From: Chelatococcus asaccharovorans
Lineage (GTDB): Bacteria > Pseudomonadota > Alphaproteobacteria > Rhizobiales > Beijerinckiaceae
Reading direction: 5' to 3'
NCBI RefSeq assembly: GCF_003201475.1
Contig: NZ_QJJK01000001.1
Coordinates: 322,501 to 386,500 of the forward strand
Length of the DNA stretch: 64,000 nt
The notes beneath the pieces were generated by a model. That model worked only from the letters and a program-made list of their open reading frames with translations, was not told the DNA's origin and did no database searches. Positions within the stretch are counted from its first letter, which is position 1. Every line of letters begins with the position of its first letter. Shown here one piece after another: positions 56,724-64,000 of the stretch. Both the position numbers and the translations under genes were made by a program.

Positions 56724-57701
56724 TCAGACGTGTCGAGCCGATCGACTCATTTTGTTTGCGAGGGCAAGAAGGTTCTGGAGCGCCGCGCTTCGATTGAACG
56801 GCGACCAGACGGCTGAGAATGTGATCGGCTCGGGCTCGTCGGCGATAGGCAGGAACGTCACGCCCGACGTTGGTAGCCACGACGTGGCTGCCCCAGCAAC
56901 GGTAATTCCGAAGTATTGTCCGACCATCGATAGCAGCGTGCTTCGCTCCACCGCAAAACGCAGGATCGAAGGCGCTGGCCAGCTCCCGGCGAGACGCAGG
57001 ACGATATGGTCATAAACCTGAGGCCCGGTGCCGCCATGGCGGACAAGGAACGTCTCTGCCGCCAGATCGGCCCAGGCGACAGCGGAGCGATCGGCGAGCG
57101 GATGACGATCCGGCAGCGCGGCCATGAGCGGTTCGGTCCATATCCGCCGGGAATGGCAGTCGGGCAGTTTCGGCGTGCCTACCACGAACGAAATGTCCAG
57201 CCGGCCGGCGCGAAGCTGCATGACCGCGTCGCGCGCTGTGCCCTCAGTGATCTCGACCTCTATACGAGAGTAGTCCTGTCGATACTGCCCGATCAGTTCT
57301 GCGAGGAAGCTCCCTGGGATCAGGGCATGGACGCCGATACGCAGGCAGCCGCAGTCACCATGCGCCGCCATGCCGGCAGTCTTCACCGCATGATCGAGTT
57401 GGTCGACGCCTGCGGCGACCCCTTCCACGAAATGCCTGCCAGCGTCCGTCAGCCGAACACCTCGCGTGTGATGCTCAAACAGGAGGATGCCCAGATCGTC
57501 CTCCAGAGTCTTCACTCGGGCGCTGACGCTTGACTGACTGACGCCGAGCGCATTCGCTGCATGACGGAAGTTCAGGTGTTCCGCCACCGCCAACGTCTGA
57601 ATCAATGCCGCCAGCGGAATGCGCGTACCGAGAGGTGAGCGGTAGCCATCACCAAGCAATAGCCTTTCATGGCCAGCGTGAACTGAAGATCGTCTTCGCA
57701 T
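56724..57701 (-). CDS. LysR-family regulator of the ICE
   Basis: A 325-residue regulator with an N-terminal winged HTH (AEHLNFRHAANALGVSQSSV, SARVKTLEDDLGILLFEHHT) and a periplasmic-binding-type effector domain (LDISFVVGTPKLPDC, ETFLVRHGGTG, LLSMVGQYFGITVAG). A LysR gene next to traG is typical of this ICE family. The first ~30 residues are unusual; a later start is possible. It follows the His/Asp-rich gene by 18 bases, so the cargo genes may now drive its transcription. Confidence 0.9.
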   Translation of the reverse strand: MRRRSSVHAGHERLLLGDGYRSPLGTRIPLAALIQTLAVAEHLNFRHAANALGVSQSSVSARVKTLEDDLGILLFEHHTRGVRLTDAGRHFVEGVAAGVDQLDHAVKTAGMAAHGDCGCLRIGVHALIPGSFLAELIGQYRQDYSRIEVEITEGTARDAVMQLRAGRLDISFVVGTPKLPDCHSRRIWTEPLMAALPDRHPLADRSAVAWADLAAETFLVRHGGTGPQVYDHIVLRLAGSWPAPSILRFAVERSTLLSMVGQYFGITVAGAATSWLPTSGVTFLPIADEPEPITFSAVWSPFNRSAALQNLLALANKMSRSARHV

Positions 57702-57719
57702 CGTCCGCTCAGTCGTTTG

Positions 57720-58124
57720 TCAGGCTGTGGCAGACCCGGCGCGCTCCGACAGCAGTTTCCCGGCGATCTCCATGGCCTCCTCGCGAGACGAGGCAAGCCT
57801 CATCGGATAGCCCCAGAATTTGGCGAAGGCTACACCGAAAGCCTTGAACGTCAGACGCTTGGCGGCGCTCGGCTCGATCACGATCATCGCCAGCACGAGC
57901 GTGCGTAGTTCTGCCTTGTGCTTCTTCATCCACAGCGAGGTGCGCTTCTTTTCTTCCTGGCTATGCTCGTGGTCTTCGGTCGGAGCGGAATCGGTCAAGA
58001 GCACGAACGGTGCGCCGCGCTTTAGATTCGCCTCGAACGCCTCGAAGTCCTCGTCGTGGTCGTGATCGGGACCTTCGTCATAACTCATCCAGACGAGCGG
58101 GAAGTTCGTGCTGTCCAAAGGCAT
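57720..58124 (-). CDS. Small His/Asp-rich cytosolic protein (cargo)
   Basis: A 134-residue soluble protein: PLDSTNFPLVWMSYDEGPDH, an acidic/His patch (GPDHDHDEDFEAF), FVLLTDSAPTEDHEHSQEEK, KHKAELRTLVLAMIVIEPSA, and a helical end (FWGYPMRLASSREEAMEIAG). The alternating strands and helices hint at a STAS-like fold, but no family is certain. The His/Asp/Glu clusters could bind metal (inference). ATG 58124 has AAGGAG seven bases upstream. Confidence 0.72.
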   Translation of the reverse strand: MPLDSTNFPLVWMSYDEGPDHDHDEDFEAFEANLKRGAPFVLLTDSAPTEDHEHSQEEKKRTSLWMKKHKAELRTLVLAMIVIEPSAAKRLTFKAFGVAFAKFWGYPMRLASSREEAMEIAGKLLSERAGSATA

Positions 58125-58153
58125 GTATTGTCTCCTTACGGGGATGGATGCTT

Positions 58154-58552
58154 TCAATTCGAGCGGATGTGCCGCCACGACATGATCAGCGCGACCGCGC
58201 CCGGAAGCGTGACTGCCAGCAGCTCCAAGGCAACGAGATGGCCGCCGTCGCGCAAGCCATCCGATACGCCGGCGAGCGTGCTCATGGTGAAAAGGAGACC
58301 GCCGAGGGCGAGCATGGCCCAGTCGCTCGCGCGCCTTCCTGCAAGCGCCAGCAACGGCGGGACGACCCAGGCGCCGTAAAAAATAGATACTCCCCACAAC
58401 GCGGCTGGGCCGAACGTAATGGCCTGCATCATCCCGCCGCTTCTGACGTAATCGTTCAGATAAGAGAAGCACTGGATCGTGACGAAGATCGCGGCACCGA
58501 CCGCTGGGACAAGCCACGCGAGTGCGAGCTTAACTGGTTTCTTTTCGATCAC
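58154..58552 (-). CDS. Four-helix inner-membrane protein (cargo)
   Basis: A 132-residue protein with four hydrophobic helices: LALAWLVPAVGAAIFVTIQC, AITFGPAALWGVSIFYGAWV, DWAMLALGGLLFTMSTLAGV and HLVALELLAVTLPGAVALIM. GTG 58552 was chosen because AGGAG lies seven bases upstream; the ATG at 58624 has no good site. No family recognised. It heads a minus-strand run with the His/Asp-rich gene and LysR and diverges from the AraC gene. Confidence 0.68.
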   Translation of the reverse strand: MIEKKPVKLALAWLVPAVGAAIFVTIQCFSYLNDYVRSGGMMQAITFGPAALWGVSIFYGAWVVPPLLALAGRRASDWAMLALGGLLFTMSTLAGVSDGLRDGGHLVALELLAVTLPGAVALIMSWRHIRSN

Positions 58553-58742
58553 GTCAACACTCCTATCCGAATTTGCTCGATAGGGCAGTTGAGCGCTGCC
58601 CCTCTCGAAGAGGAGCGTGATCATGATCGCCGCGTGTCCCTTCTGCCTGAAAGCAATAAGTCAGTCGGCTAGTGGCGTCATTGCGCAATCCTGCCATTGT
58701 ATGTTTTAATCCGGCCGAAATGGAAAAACGCCGAGGCCTTTG

Positions 58743-59564
58743 ATGTATGTAGATGTCCGCAGCGACTGGCTTTCCTATGTCGATGAGATTCCTCGCGCTC
58801 TCGTCGCGGCCAACGCCGTCGCCAGTCTTGAGACCTTGGAGCAATCGCCGCGGCACTCGCATCAGAAAGCGCAACTGCTTTTCACGGTCCGTGGCGTCAT
58901 CAACTGCGAGGTTGAAGACGCTGTCTGGATCGTGCCGCCGCAATGCGCCGTGTGGATTCCCGGCGGGCTGCCCCATACCGTTTTCGGCTCAGGCGAGGTG
59001 GAGTGCATCTCCCTCTTCATCGAACCTCCTGAGGCTCCGAACCTGCCGAACGAATGCTGCACGATCACGGTGTCGAACTTTTTTCGTCATTTGCTAATGC
59101 GGGCCAACGAGTTACCGGAGCGCTATGACGTCGACGGTCCGGACGGCCGCATCGTGTCCGTTATCTTCGATGAGCTGGCTGCGGCGCCGGTCGAAGACCT
59201 CCGCCTTCCAATCCCCAGCGATTCGCGCCTGAAGAAGCTCGCCGACCTGTTGATCGCGGCGTCGGCGGATCATGCGACCGTCGCGGAGTGGGCCTCCCGC
59301 ATCGCGGTCAGCGAGCGCAGCCTGAACCGTATGCTGGCGGAACAGGTGGGCATGAGTTTCGGCCGCTGGCGCCGGCAGTTGCATGTTGTCCTCGCCTTAC
59401 GGCATCTGAGCACCGGCCAGACGGTCCAGGCCGTCGCGATGGATCTCGGCTATGAAAGCGCCAGCAGTTTCGTGACCATGTTCCGAAAGATGGTCGGCAA
59501 GCCGCCAAGCCGCTATCTGCTCGAGCGGCTTAGGCCTGCACCTCACGATCACGGCGAGCGATAG
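58743..59564 (+). CDS. AraC-family transcriptional regulator (cargo)
   Basis: A 273-residue regulator with an N-terminal cupin (SPRHSHQKAQLLFTVRGVIN, VPPQCAVWIPGGLPHTVFGS) and a C-terminal double HTH: WASRIAVSERSLNRMLAEQV, GMSFGRWRRQLHVVLALRHL, then AVAMDLGYESASSFVTMFRK. ATG 58743 has GAGG six bases upstream. It is the only plus-strand gene in this part of the ICE and probably controls the divergent membrane protein and/or the TonB receptor. Confidence 0.9.
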   Translation: MYVDVRSDWLSYVDEIPRALVAANAVASLETLEQSPRHSHQKAQLLFTVRGVINCEVEDAVWIVPPQCAVWIPGGLPHTVFGSGEVECISLFIEPPEAPNLPNECCTITVSNFFRHLLMRANELPERYDVDGPDGRIVSVIFDELAAAPVEDLRLPIPSDSRLKKLADLLIAASADHATVAEWASRIAVSERSLNRMLAEQVGMSFGRWRRQLHVVLALRHLSTGQTVQAVAMDLGYESASSFVTMFRKMVGKPPSRYLLERLRPAPHDHGER

Positions 59565-59633
59565 GAACTGCTGGGTTTCATTCACGATCGCCGCATAGCG
59601 AGGTGGCCGTCCCGACACTCGAAATGTTCACGA

Positions 59634-61793
59634 TCAAAAGCTCTTGGTGATCCCGAGCCCGACGATGCGGCCCGGTCCGACCGCGACGGTTTCGAGGCCA
59701 CCATAGACCGAACCGAACGTCTCGTAGCGGTCGTCGAGGAGATTGCGCCCGAAGGCATAGAGCTCCAGGTCGCCGACATCGTTCTTCCACCCGATCCGGG
59801 CGTCCACAATATGGTAAGGCTTCAGATCGAATGAATCGTCGATATCGGCGGGACGGCTCCCGGTGAACTGATACTGCACCCCAAAGGACAACGAACCCGG
59901 CAGATTCAGGACGCTGGCTGAGGTATCGTATTGCAGCCCTGTCGTGACGGTCCATTTCGGCGTGTTGGGTACCCCGTTCCCCGCGACGGTGTTGGTGTTG
60001 GCACCATTGGCTCCCAGCTCGCTATGAGTGTAGCCGAGGCCACCCGTCAGGGTCAGCCCATCTGCGATGAGCATACGGCCCTGAAGCTCGAAGCCACTGG
60101 TCTCATAATCCTGATAGGTCGTGCGGAACGCCCCGAGCGCAGGATCAAGGTAGCTCATGACGCCATTCTTGATGTCGTTGTGATAGACGCTGGCACCGAG
60201 CTCAAGGCGGTCGTCGAACAGGCTCGCCTTTATGCCTGCCTCATATGTCCAGCCGGTCGCCGCCGGATATGGATCGGCCACCACGCCATTCACCGGGTAA
60301 CCGAACAACGGATAGACACGCGTGGCGTGGCCGCGCGCCAGCGAGACATAGGTCTGGACCTCATCCGTCCACTTGTAAGCCAGCGCCATTCGGCCCGTCG
60401 GATAGGTTTGCGAGGTCGAGTTTGAGCCTGTCAGATCGGCAATATCCCGCGAGTTCCCGCGCTTGAGTTCAATGTGATCATGGTTCAATCGACCGCCGAT
60501 CGAAAACTCCCATCGCTCCGCAAACGGGATCGAAATGTCACCGAACAGGCCAAGGTTGGTGCTGTTGAGGTCGGTGTCCATTCTAATGGCGTCGAAGTAA
60601 GGCGCGGGCGCGCATTGCGCGCTGACGCATGCACGGCTCCCCTCGGTGCGCGTGACGCTGGCGCCCATGACCCACCGGATCGGATCGCCTTCAAGCGAAT
60701 TCAGCCGAAGCTCCTGGCTGAAGATGTTCTCTTTATCGTCGAGGTGACCGCGAGAACTGAAAGCCGGAAATCCAATCGCGTCGTAGAGCAGCTTGTCGGC
60801 GTTGTCGGTCTTAGCGTCCATTTCGTTGTGCTGATAGGCGCTGACGGAGGTGAATCTGAAAGCGTCAAATTCGTGTTCCACGGTCAGCGTGGTGCCGCCC
60901 TGGGTCGCCACCGACTTCGGTTCGGTCAAGGTTCCGCTGATTGGAAATCGTGACGTATTGCGCAGGAGGTAGAACGGTGCGTTGCCTTCATCCCGCAGAT
61001 AGCTGCCAGTAAGCGTGACAGTCGTATTGTCGATCCCGGTGAAGCGCAGCCCGCCACGAAATGCCGCGATATCGCGCTCGCCGAGGTCATCGGTGAACAA
61101 GCTGCGGACGTCACCGTTCTGGTGACCGAAACGTACGGCCATGCGTCCATCAAGCGCATCTGGGATGATATTGCCGCCCAGAACCATCTCACCCATGCGA
61201 TAGCCGTTTGTGCCAATCTCGCTGGTCACATGGATATCGCGCGCCCCGTCCGGCTGATTGGTAACGACATTGATGGCGCCGCCGAGGGCATTGCTGCCCC
61301 ACAGTGTGCCCTGTGGGCCGCGCATAACCTCGATCCGATTGACATCGAGGAGAACGTTGGAGGCGCTCATCAAACTGTTCGGCACACCGTCGATATTGAA
61401 GGCGACCGTGCCATCGGAAAAATTGACAGGCGTTCCGAGCGAACTCACGCCACGAATAGAGAAAAACTGCGAACCTGTGGCTCTGTTGATCCACTGCACA
61501 TTCGGCGAATTGCGGGCAATGGCTGCGCCGGGATCGAATGGTGCAGCCATCAAACTTTCCGGGGGAACTACGGTGATGCTTTCAGGGATATTTTTAAGAT
61601 CCTCGTTAGTTTTTCTGGCCGTAACTACTATAGGATCGAGGACCGTAACGTCGGCCTCGGCATTCGTTTGAATGGGCTTTGTCTGTGCTGATGCCGTTTG
61701 CGCCTCTGCGACACAGCCCCATCCCGAAGCAAGGAACGTCGCGAGCAAATATATAGGGCTCGCCGACAGCTTATAATTATTCAAATCAGTCAT
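59634..61793 (-). CDS. TonB-dependent outer-membrane receptor (cargo)
   Basis: A 719-residue receptor. Signal peptide (about 1-32), TonB box region (VLDPIVVTARKTNED), plug domain (PESITVVPPESLM ... QFFSIRGVSSLGT ... IEVMRGPQGTLWGSNALGGA), then a 22-strand barrel ending in GRIVGLGITKSF with the terminal Phe. Two Cys in an extracellular loop (RACVSAQCAP) may form a disulfide. It resembles iron-complex receptors, but no siderophore or haem motif fixes the ligand. It is convergent with the AraC gene and interrupts the usual relaxase-traG order. Confidence 0.92.
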   Translation of the reverse strand: MTDLNNYKLSASPIYLLATFLASGWGCVAEAQTASAQTKPIQTNAEADVTVLDPIVVTARKTNEDLKNIPESITVVPPESLMAAPFDPGAAIARNSPNVQWINRATGSQFFSIRGVSSLGTPVNFSDGTVAFNIDGVPNSLMSASNVLLDVNRIEVMRGPQGTLWGSNALGGAINVVTNQPDGARDIHVTSEIGTNGYRMGEMVLGGNIIPDALDGRMAVRFGHQNGDVRSLFTDDLGERDIAAFRGGLRFTGIDNTTVTLTGSYLRDEGNAPFYLLRNTSRFPISGTLTEPKSVATQGGTTLTVEHEFDAFRFTSVSAYQHNEMDAKTDNADKLLYDAIGFPAFSSRGHLDDKENIFSQELRLNSLEGDPIRWVMGASVTRTEGSRACVSAQCAPAPYFDAIRMDTDLNSTNLGLFGDISIPFAERWEFSIGGRLNHDHIELKRGNSRDIADLTGSNSTSQTYPTGRMALAYKWTDEVQTYVSLARGHATRVYPLFGYPVNGVVADPYPAATGWTYEAGIKASLFDDRLELGASVYHNDIKNGVMSYLDPALGAFRTTYQDYETSGFELQGRMLIADGLTLTGGLGYTHSELGANGANTNTVAGNGVPNTPKWTVTTGLQYDTSASVLNLPGSLSFGVQYQFTGSRPADIDDSFDLKPYHIVDARIGWKNDVGDLELYAFGRNLLDDRYETFGSVYGGLETVAVGPGRIVGLGITKSF

Positions 61794-62124
61794 TTGTCAC
61801 CCCGCTTTGAGTAAACTGCGGTCGACAAATCGCGAATGATCCGCGTTAACGCCTGAATAAACTGGAGTCAGAGAAACAAGATTTCGCTGTCCCGCCAATC
61901 TGTTTGTCAATCCGGCCAAACTGCGGGCTCTCAGCTCTGCCGCCGCGGGGCGGAGATACCTCAGAAATGCTGCTGAGGGCCGATACTCATAGATATGTCC
62001 CTCTTCTCGTCGCCTTTCTCTTTCTCGGCCGGAGCCACGAGACAGTAGAGGATATCGACGACGAGGCAGAATTGGCCGCAGGCGCCGCGATGTCACCCGA
62101 CAAAGCAGGATTTTGCAGCCAGCC
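61794..62124. other. Intergenic region between the TonB receptor and the relaxase
   Basis: No gene with recognisable protein features is seen in these 331 bases. Composition near 61800-61880 is AT-richer, consistent with the receptor promoter. This is also where the cargo insertion must join the ICE backbone, but no terminal repeat was recognised. Confidence 0.35.
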
Positions 62125-63830
62125 CTAGCGGGCCAATCCCCGCTGCCGTCCAAGCTGCCACGACACCGAACCGCCCTGCATAACGCCCATAACCTCGCGG
62201 CCGAGCTGGCGGTCGATGACCGGCCGCCACGGGACAAGGGTGAACTCGTGCGCCTTCTCGACCACGGCGAATTTCCCGCTCGATAGCTGCACGGTGCCGG
62301 TGAACTTGCCGCTGACGGTTTCGCCGTCCGTTGCGGCGCGGAAAGGCAGCACCTTGCTCTCCGTCATCTCCGCGCCGACGTGGGCAACCTCCCGATCGCG
62401 CAACGTGGTGAGAAGGTTGCGCCGGTAGAAGACGCGACCGTCTTGCCGACGCGCAGCATCGCCGTGCTCGATGTGATGCTCGCGGCGCTGCTCCATCGCC
62501 TCCCGCACCTGCTGGCCGAAACCGGCCGGCACAAGGTCGGATGCATCGGGCGATACCAATCGCCGGTCGAGCCAGGTCGCACCGTCCGCGCCGATCTGGT
62601 TCTCAAGGTCGAGCACCGAAAGCACGCGAACGCTGGCCTGCCGATTGCGTCCGGCGTCATAGGCGGCGGCGCGGCTCTCGAAATCTTCGGGGATGCGCCA
62701 TTGGTCCGCGTCGATCCGCTCGACGATGCCGGCCCGGCGCAGCGCCTCCGTCGGCGCACATGGGCATCGACATAGCTTTCGTAGTCGCTGCTTGGAACGC
62801 GCCCCTCAAACTTCGCCTGCTCCAGATGGCGGCTCGGTTGATAGATGCCGTCTTTGGCGATGGCGGCAATAGTGCGGTCGGACGGCCGCTGCGTGGTGTC
62901 TACCGGACCTATCTCGATGACGCTGCCTAGCCGTGCATCCTCGACCCGGGCCGGGTCGATGCCGGCGACATGGTGCGTCCGGCCGTCGATCCCGTCCAGC
63001 ACGACGGTCAGGTTCTCGCCCAGCTCGTCAGACAGATACTTGTCCACGACGCGGCCGACGATAGGCGTCTCGGGCGGCCCTTCGTGGATGTAGAAGGTCA
63101 TGGGATCGCGCTCCAGGCCATCCGCCTTCAGCGCCTTGTGCATGTTGCGGATGATGTCGCCGCGCTCGCCCAGCTCGCGCAAGGTCGGCTCCATGCGCTC
63201 GCTCAACTCCCAAACACCGGGCGCGTGCTCGGTCGCCAGCCCCATCTTCTCCAGCTTGGCGAGACGGCGCAGGCGGAGCGTGCGATTGAACTGCCGCTTC
63301 GGTTCGGCCGGCTCATGGCGAAGGTCGAGGAACCTGTCGTCGGCCTCCTCGGTCATTGCCCGGTCGATGCGGGTGAAGCGGTCCTGATCGATTTCGGCCG
63401 AGAGCTTGCGGCTCTGCTCGATCTCGGTCACGGGGCCGAGTTCGAGCGTGGCGAGATCGCTCGCCCGCTCGCGGATGCCGTTGGCGAGGTAGTCGCCGTT
63501 GATGACAAGGTTCTCGCCCAGATCGTCCTTGCCCCGGACGATGACATGCACATGGGGATGGCCGGTATTGTAGTGGTTCACCGCCACCCAATCGAGCTTC
63601 GTGCCAAGGTCGGTTTCGATCCGGCTGATGAGGTCGCGGGTGTGTGCCGTGAGGTCGGAGAGGTCCTCGCCGTCCTCCGGCGAGACGATGAACCGGAACT
63701 GGTGTCGGTCCTCTTTGCCGCGCTCAAGGAAGGCATTGCCATCGGCGCGGTCCTCGGCCGCCGAATAGAGCTGGCCGCGCTCGCCATCGCGCGACGTGCC
63801 GTCACGCTGCGCCTCCGGCCAAACCACAAG
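62125..63830 (-). pseudogene. RlxS-type relaxase (DUF3363), frameshifted and 5'-truncated
   Basis: The N-terminal part carries QRDGTSRDGERGQLYSAAED, HQFRFIVSPEDGEDLSDLTA and the metal-binding three-His motif in HPHVHVIVRGKDD. It continues to YVDAHVRR near 62750. There the frame shifts, and the remainder (PEDFESRAAAYDAGR, VLSVLDLENQIGADGATWLD ... LGRQRG) lies in the next frame down to the stop at 62125. Adding one base near 62745-62752 restores a single frame. Upstream of about 63830 the expected arginine-rich N-terminus and HLxYL segment are replaced by unrelated sequence. The relaxase is probably inactive, unless the shift is a sequencing error. Confidence 0.82.
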
Positions 63831-64000
63831 AAAATCGGGCATTCGGCGGCCACGGTGCCGGTCGAAATCCAGCAAAGCCCGGGCTTTGCGCCAAATCGCG
63901 GCACGCGGGGTCCAAAACCATGGTGCCGCTCGCGGCCCACCTAAACAGTGTGCAGACAACAACAACTTCAGAAACCGGCCCAACGTGGTGCCGGTTTCCT
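63831..64000. other. Foreign sequence replacing the relaxase 5' end
   Basis: The minus-strand frame continues upstream of the relaxase homology as ARALLDFDRHRGRRMPDFLV, which does not look like any relaxase N-terminus I know. This implies an insertion or recombination junction near 63825. The segment may be the end of a mobile element that lies outside the window. It holds no recognisable transposase motif. Confidence 0.4.

Noticed and set aside
61797-62237. 146-codon ORF between the TonB receptor and the relaxase
   Set aside because: It overlaps the relaxase tail in another frame, is very Arg-rich and has no family features.

Overview
The window looks like a chromosomal segment of a GC-rich alphaproteobacterium of the Hyphomicrobiales (Rhizobiales). 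Evidence: the rpmH-rnpA-yidC-engB order; nearby argB, dapE, truA, fmt, def, recR and dnaX; tRNA-Arg genes of alphaproteobacterial type; a 106-bp palindromic element of the kind scattered through Rhizobiales genomes; and an RlxS/Trb-type conjugation module. No rRNA operon and no CRISPR array were seen. The genus cannot be fixed from the sequence alone.

Layout. (1) 1-730: the 3' end of an unknown gene, then a decayed trbG/trbI junction with a 106-bp inverted-repeat element inside trbI, running up to the 3' end of tRNA-Arg(ACG). (2) 731-41320: core chromosome. It holds a CatB-type acetyltransferase; a histidine kinase, a cysteine-less disulfide-reductase relative and EngB; the YidC/RnpA/RpmH block; a BASS/SBF-like transporter; Map; ArgB; a HAD nucleotidase; ThiC behind a TPP riboswitch; a cytochrome c diverging from PheA; NudC; SRP RNA, DnaX, YbaB and RecR; Def; RmuC; TyrC, HisC and a chorismate mutase fusion; MetX and MetW; XerD with a coupled 51-residue membrane protein; AroK and AroB; a glutathione-dependent formaldehyde oxidation cluster (FrmR, FrmA, FghA); Fmt and TruA; DapE; and tRNA-Arg(CCG). 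(3) 41255-64000: an integrative and conjugative element (ICE) abutting tRNA-Arg(CCG). Its serine recombinase ends inside the tRNA, antisense to it. Then come a toxin-antitoxin-like pair, a 38-codon orphan ORF, DUF2274, trbI-G-F-L-K-J-E-D-C-B, a CopG-type protein, TraG and LysR. A cargo insert follows (His/Asp-rich small protein, 4-TM protein, AraC regulator, TonB-dependent receptor), and last a frameshifted relaxase with a replaced 5' end.

How the parts work together. The core genes are mainly housekeeping: protein maturation (Fmt, Def, Map, YidC, EngB), replication and recombination (DnaX, YbaB, RecR, XerD), aromatic amino acid synthesis (AroK, AroB, chorismate mutase fusion, PheA, TyrC, HisC), methionine synthesis (MetX/MetW), arginine and lysine steps, thiamine synthesis and formaldehyde detoxification. 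The ICE has a complete mating-pair apparatus, but its relaxase looks broken, so self-transfer is doubtful unless another relaxase lies outside the window.

The most unusual signals are four. Two tRNA-Arg genes bound the core segment, and each has trb genes pointing at its 3' end. A three-copy double-hairpin repeat has arms that differ between copies but stay self-complementary. A receptor/regulator cargo sits inside the conjugation operon. A degenerate flavin disulfide reductase lacks the catalytic residues.
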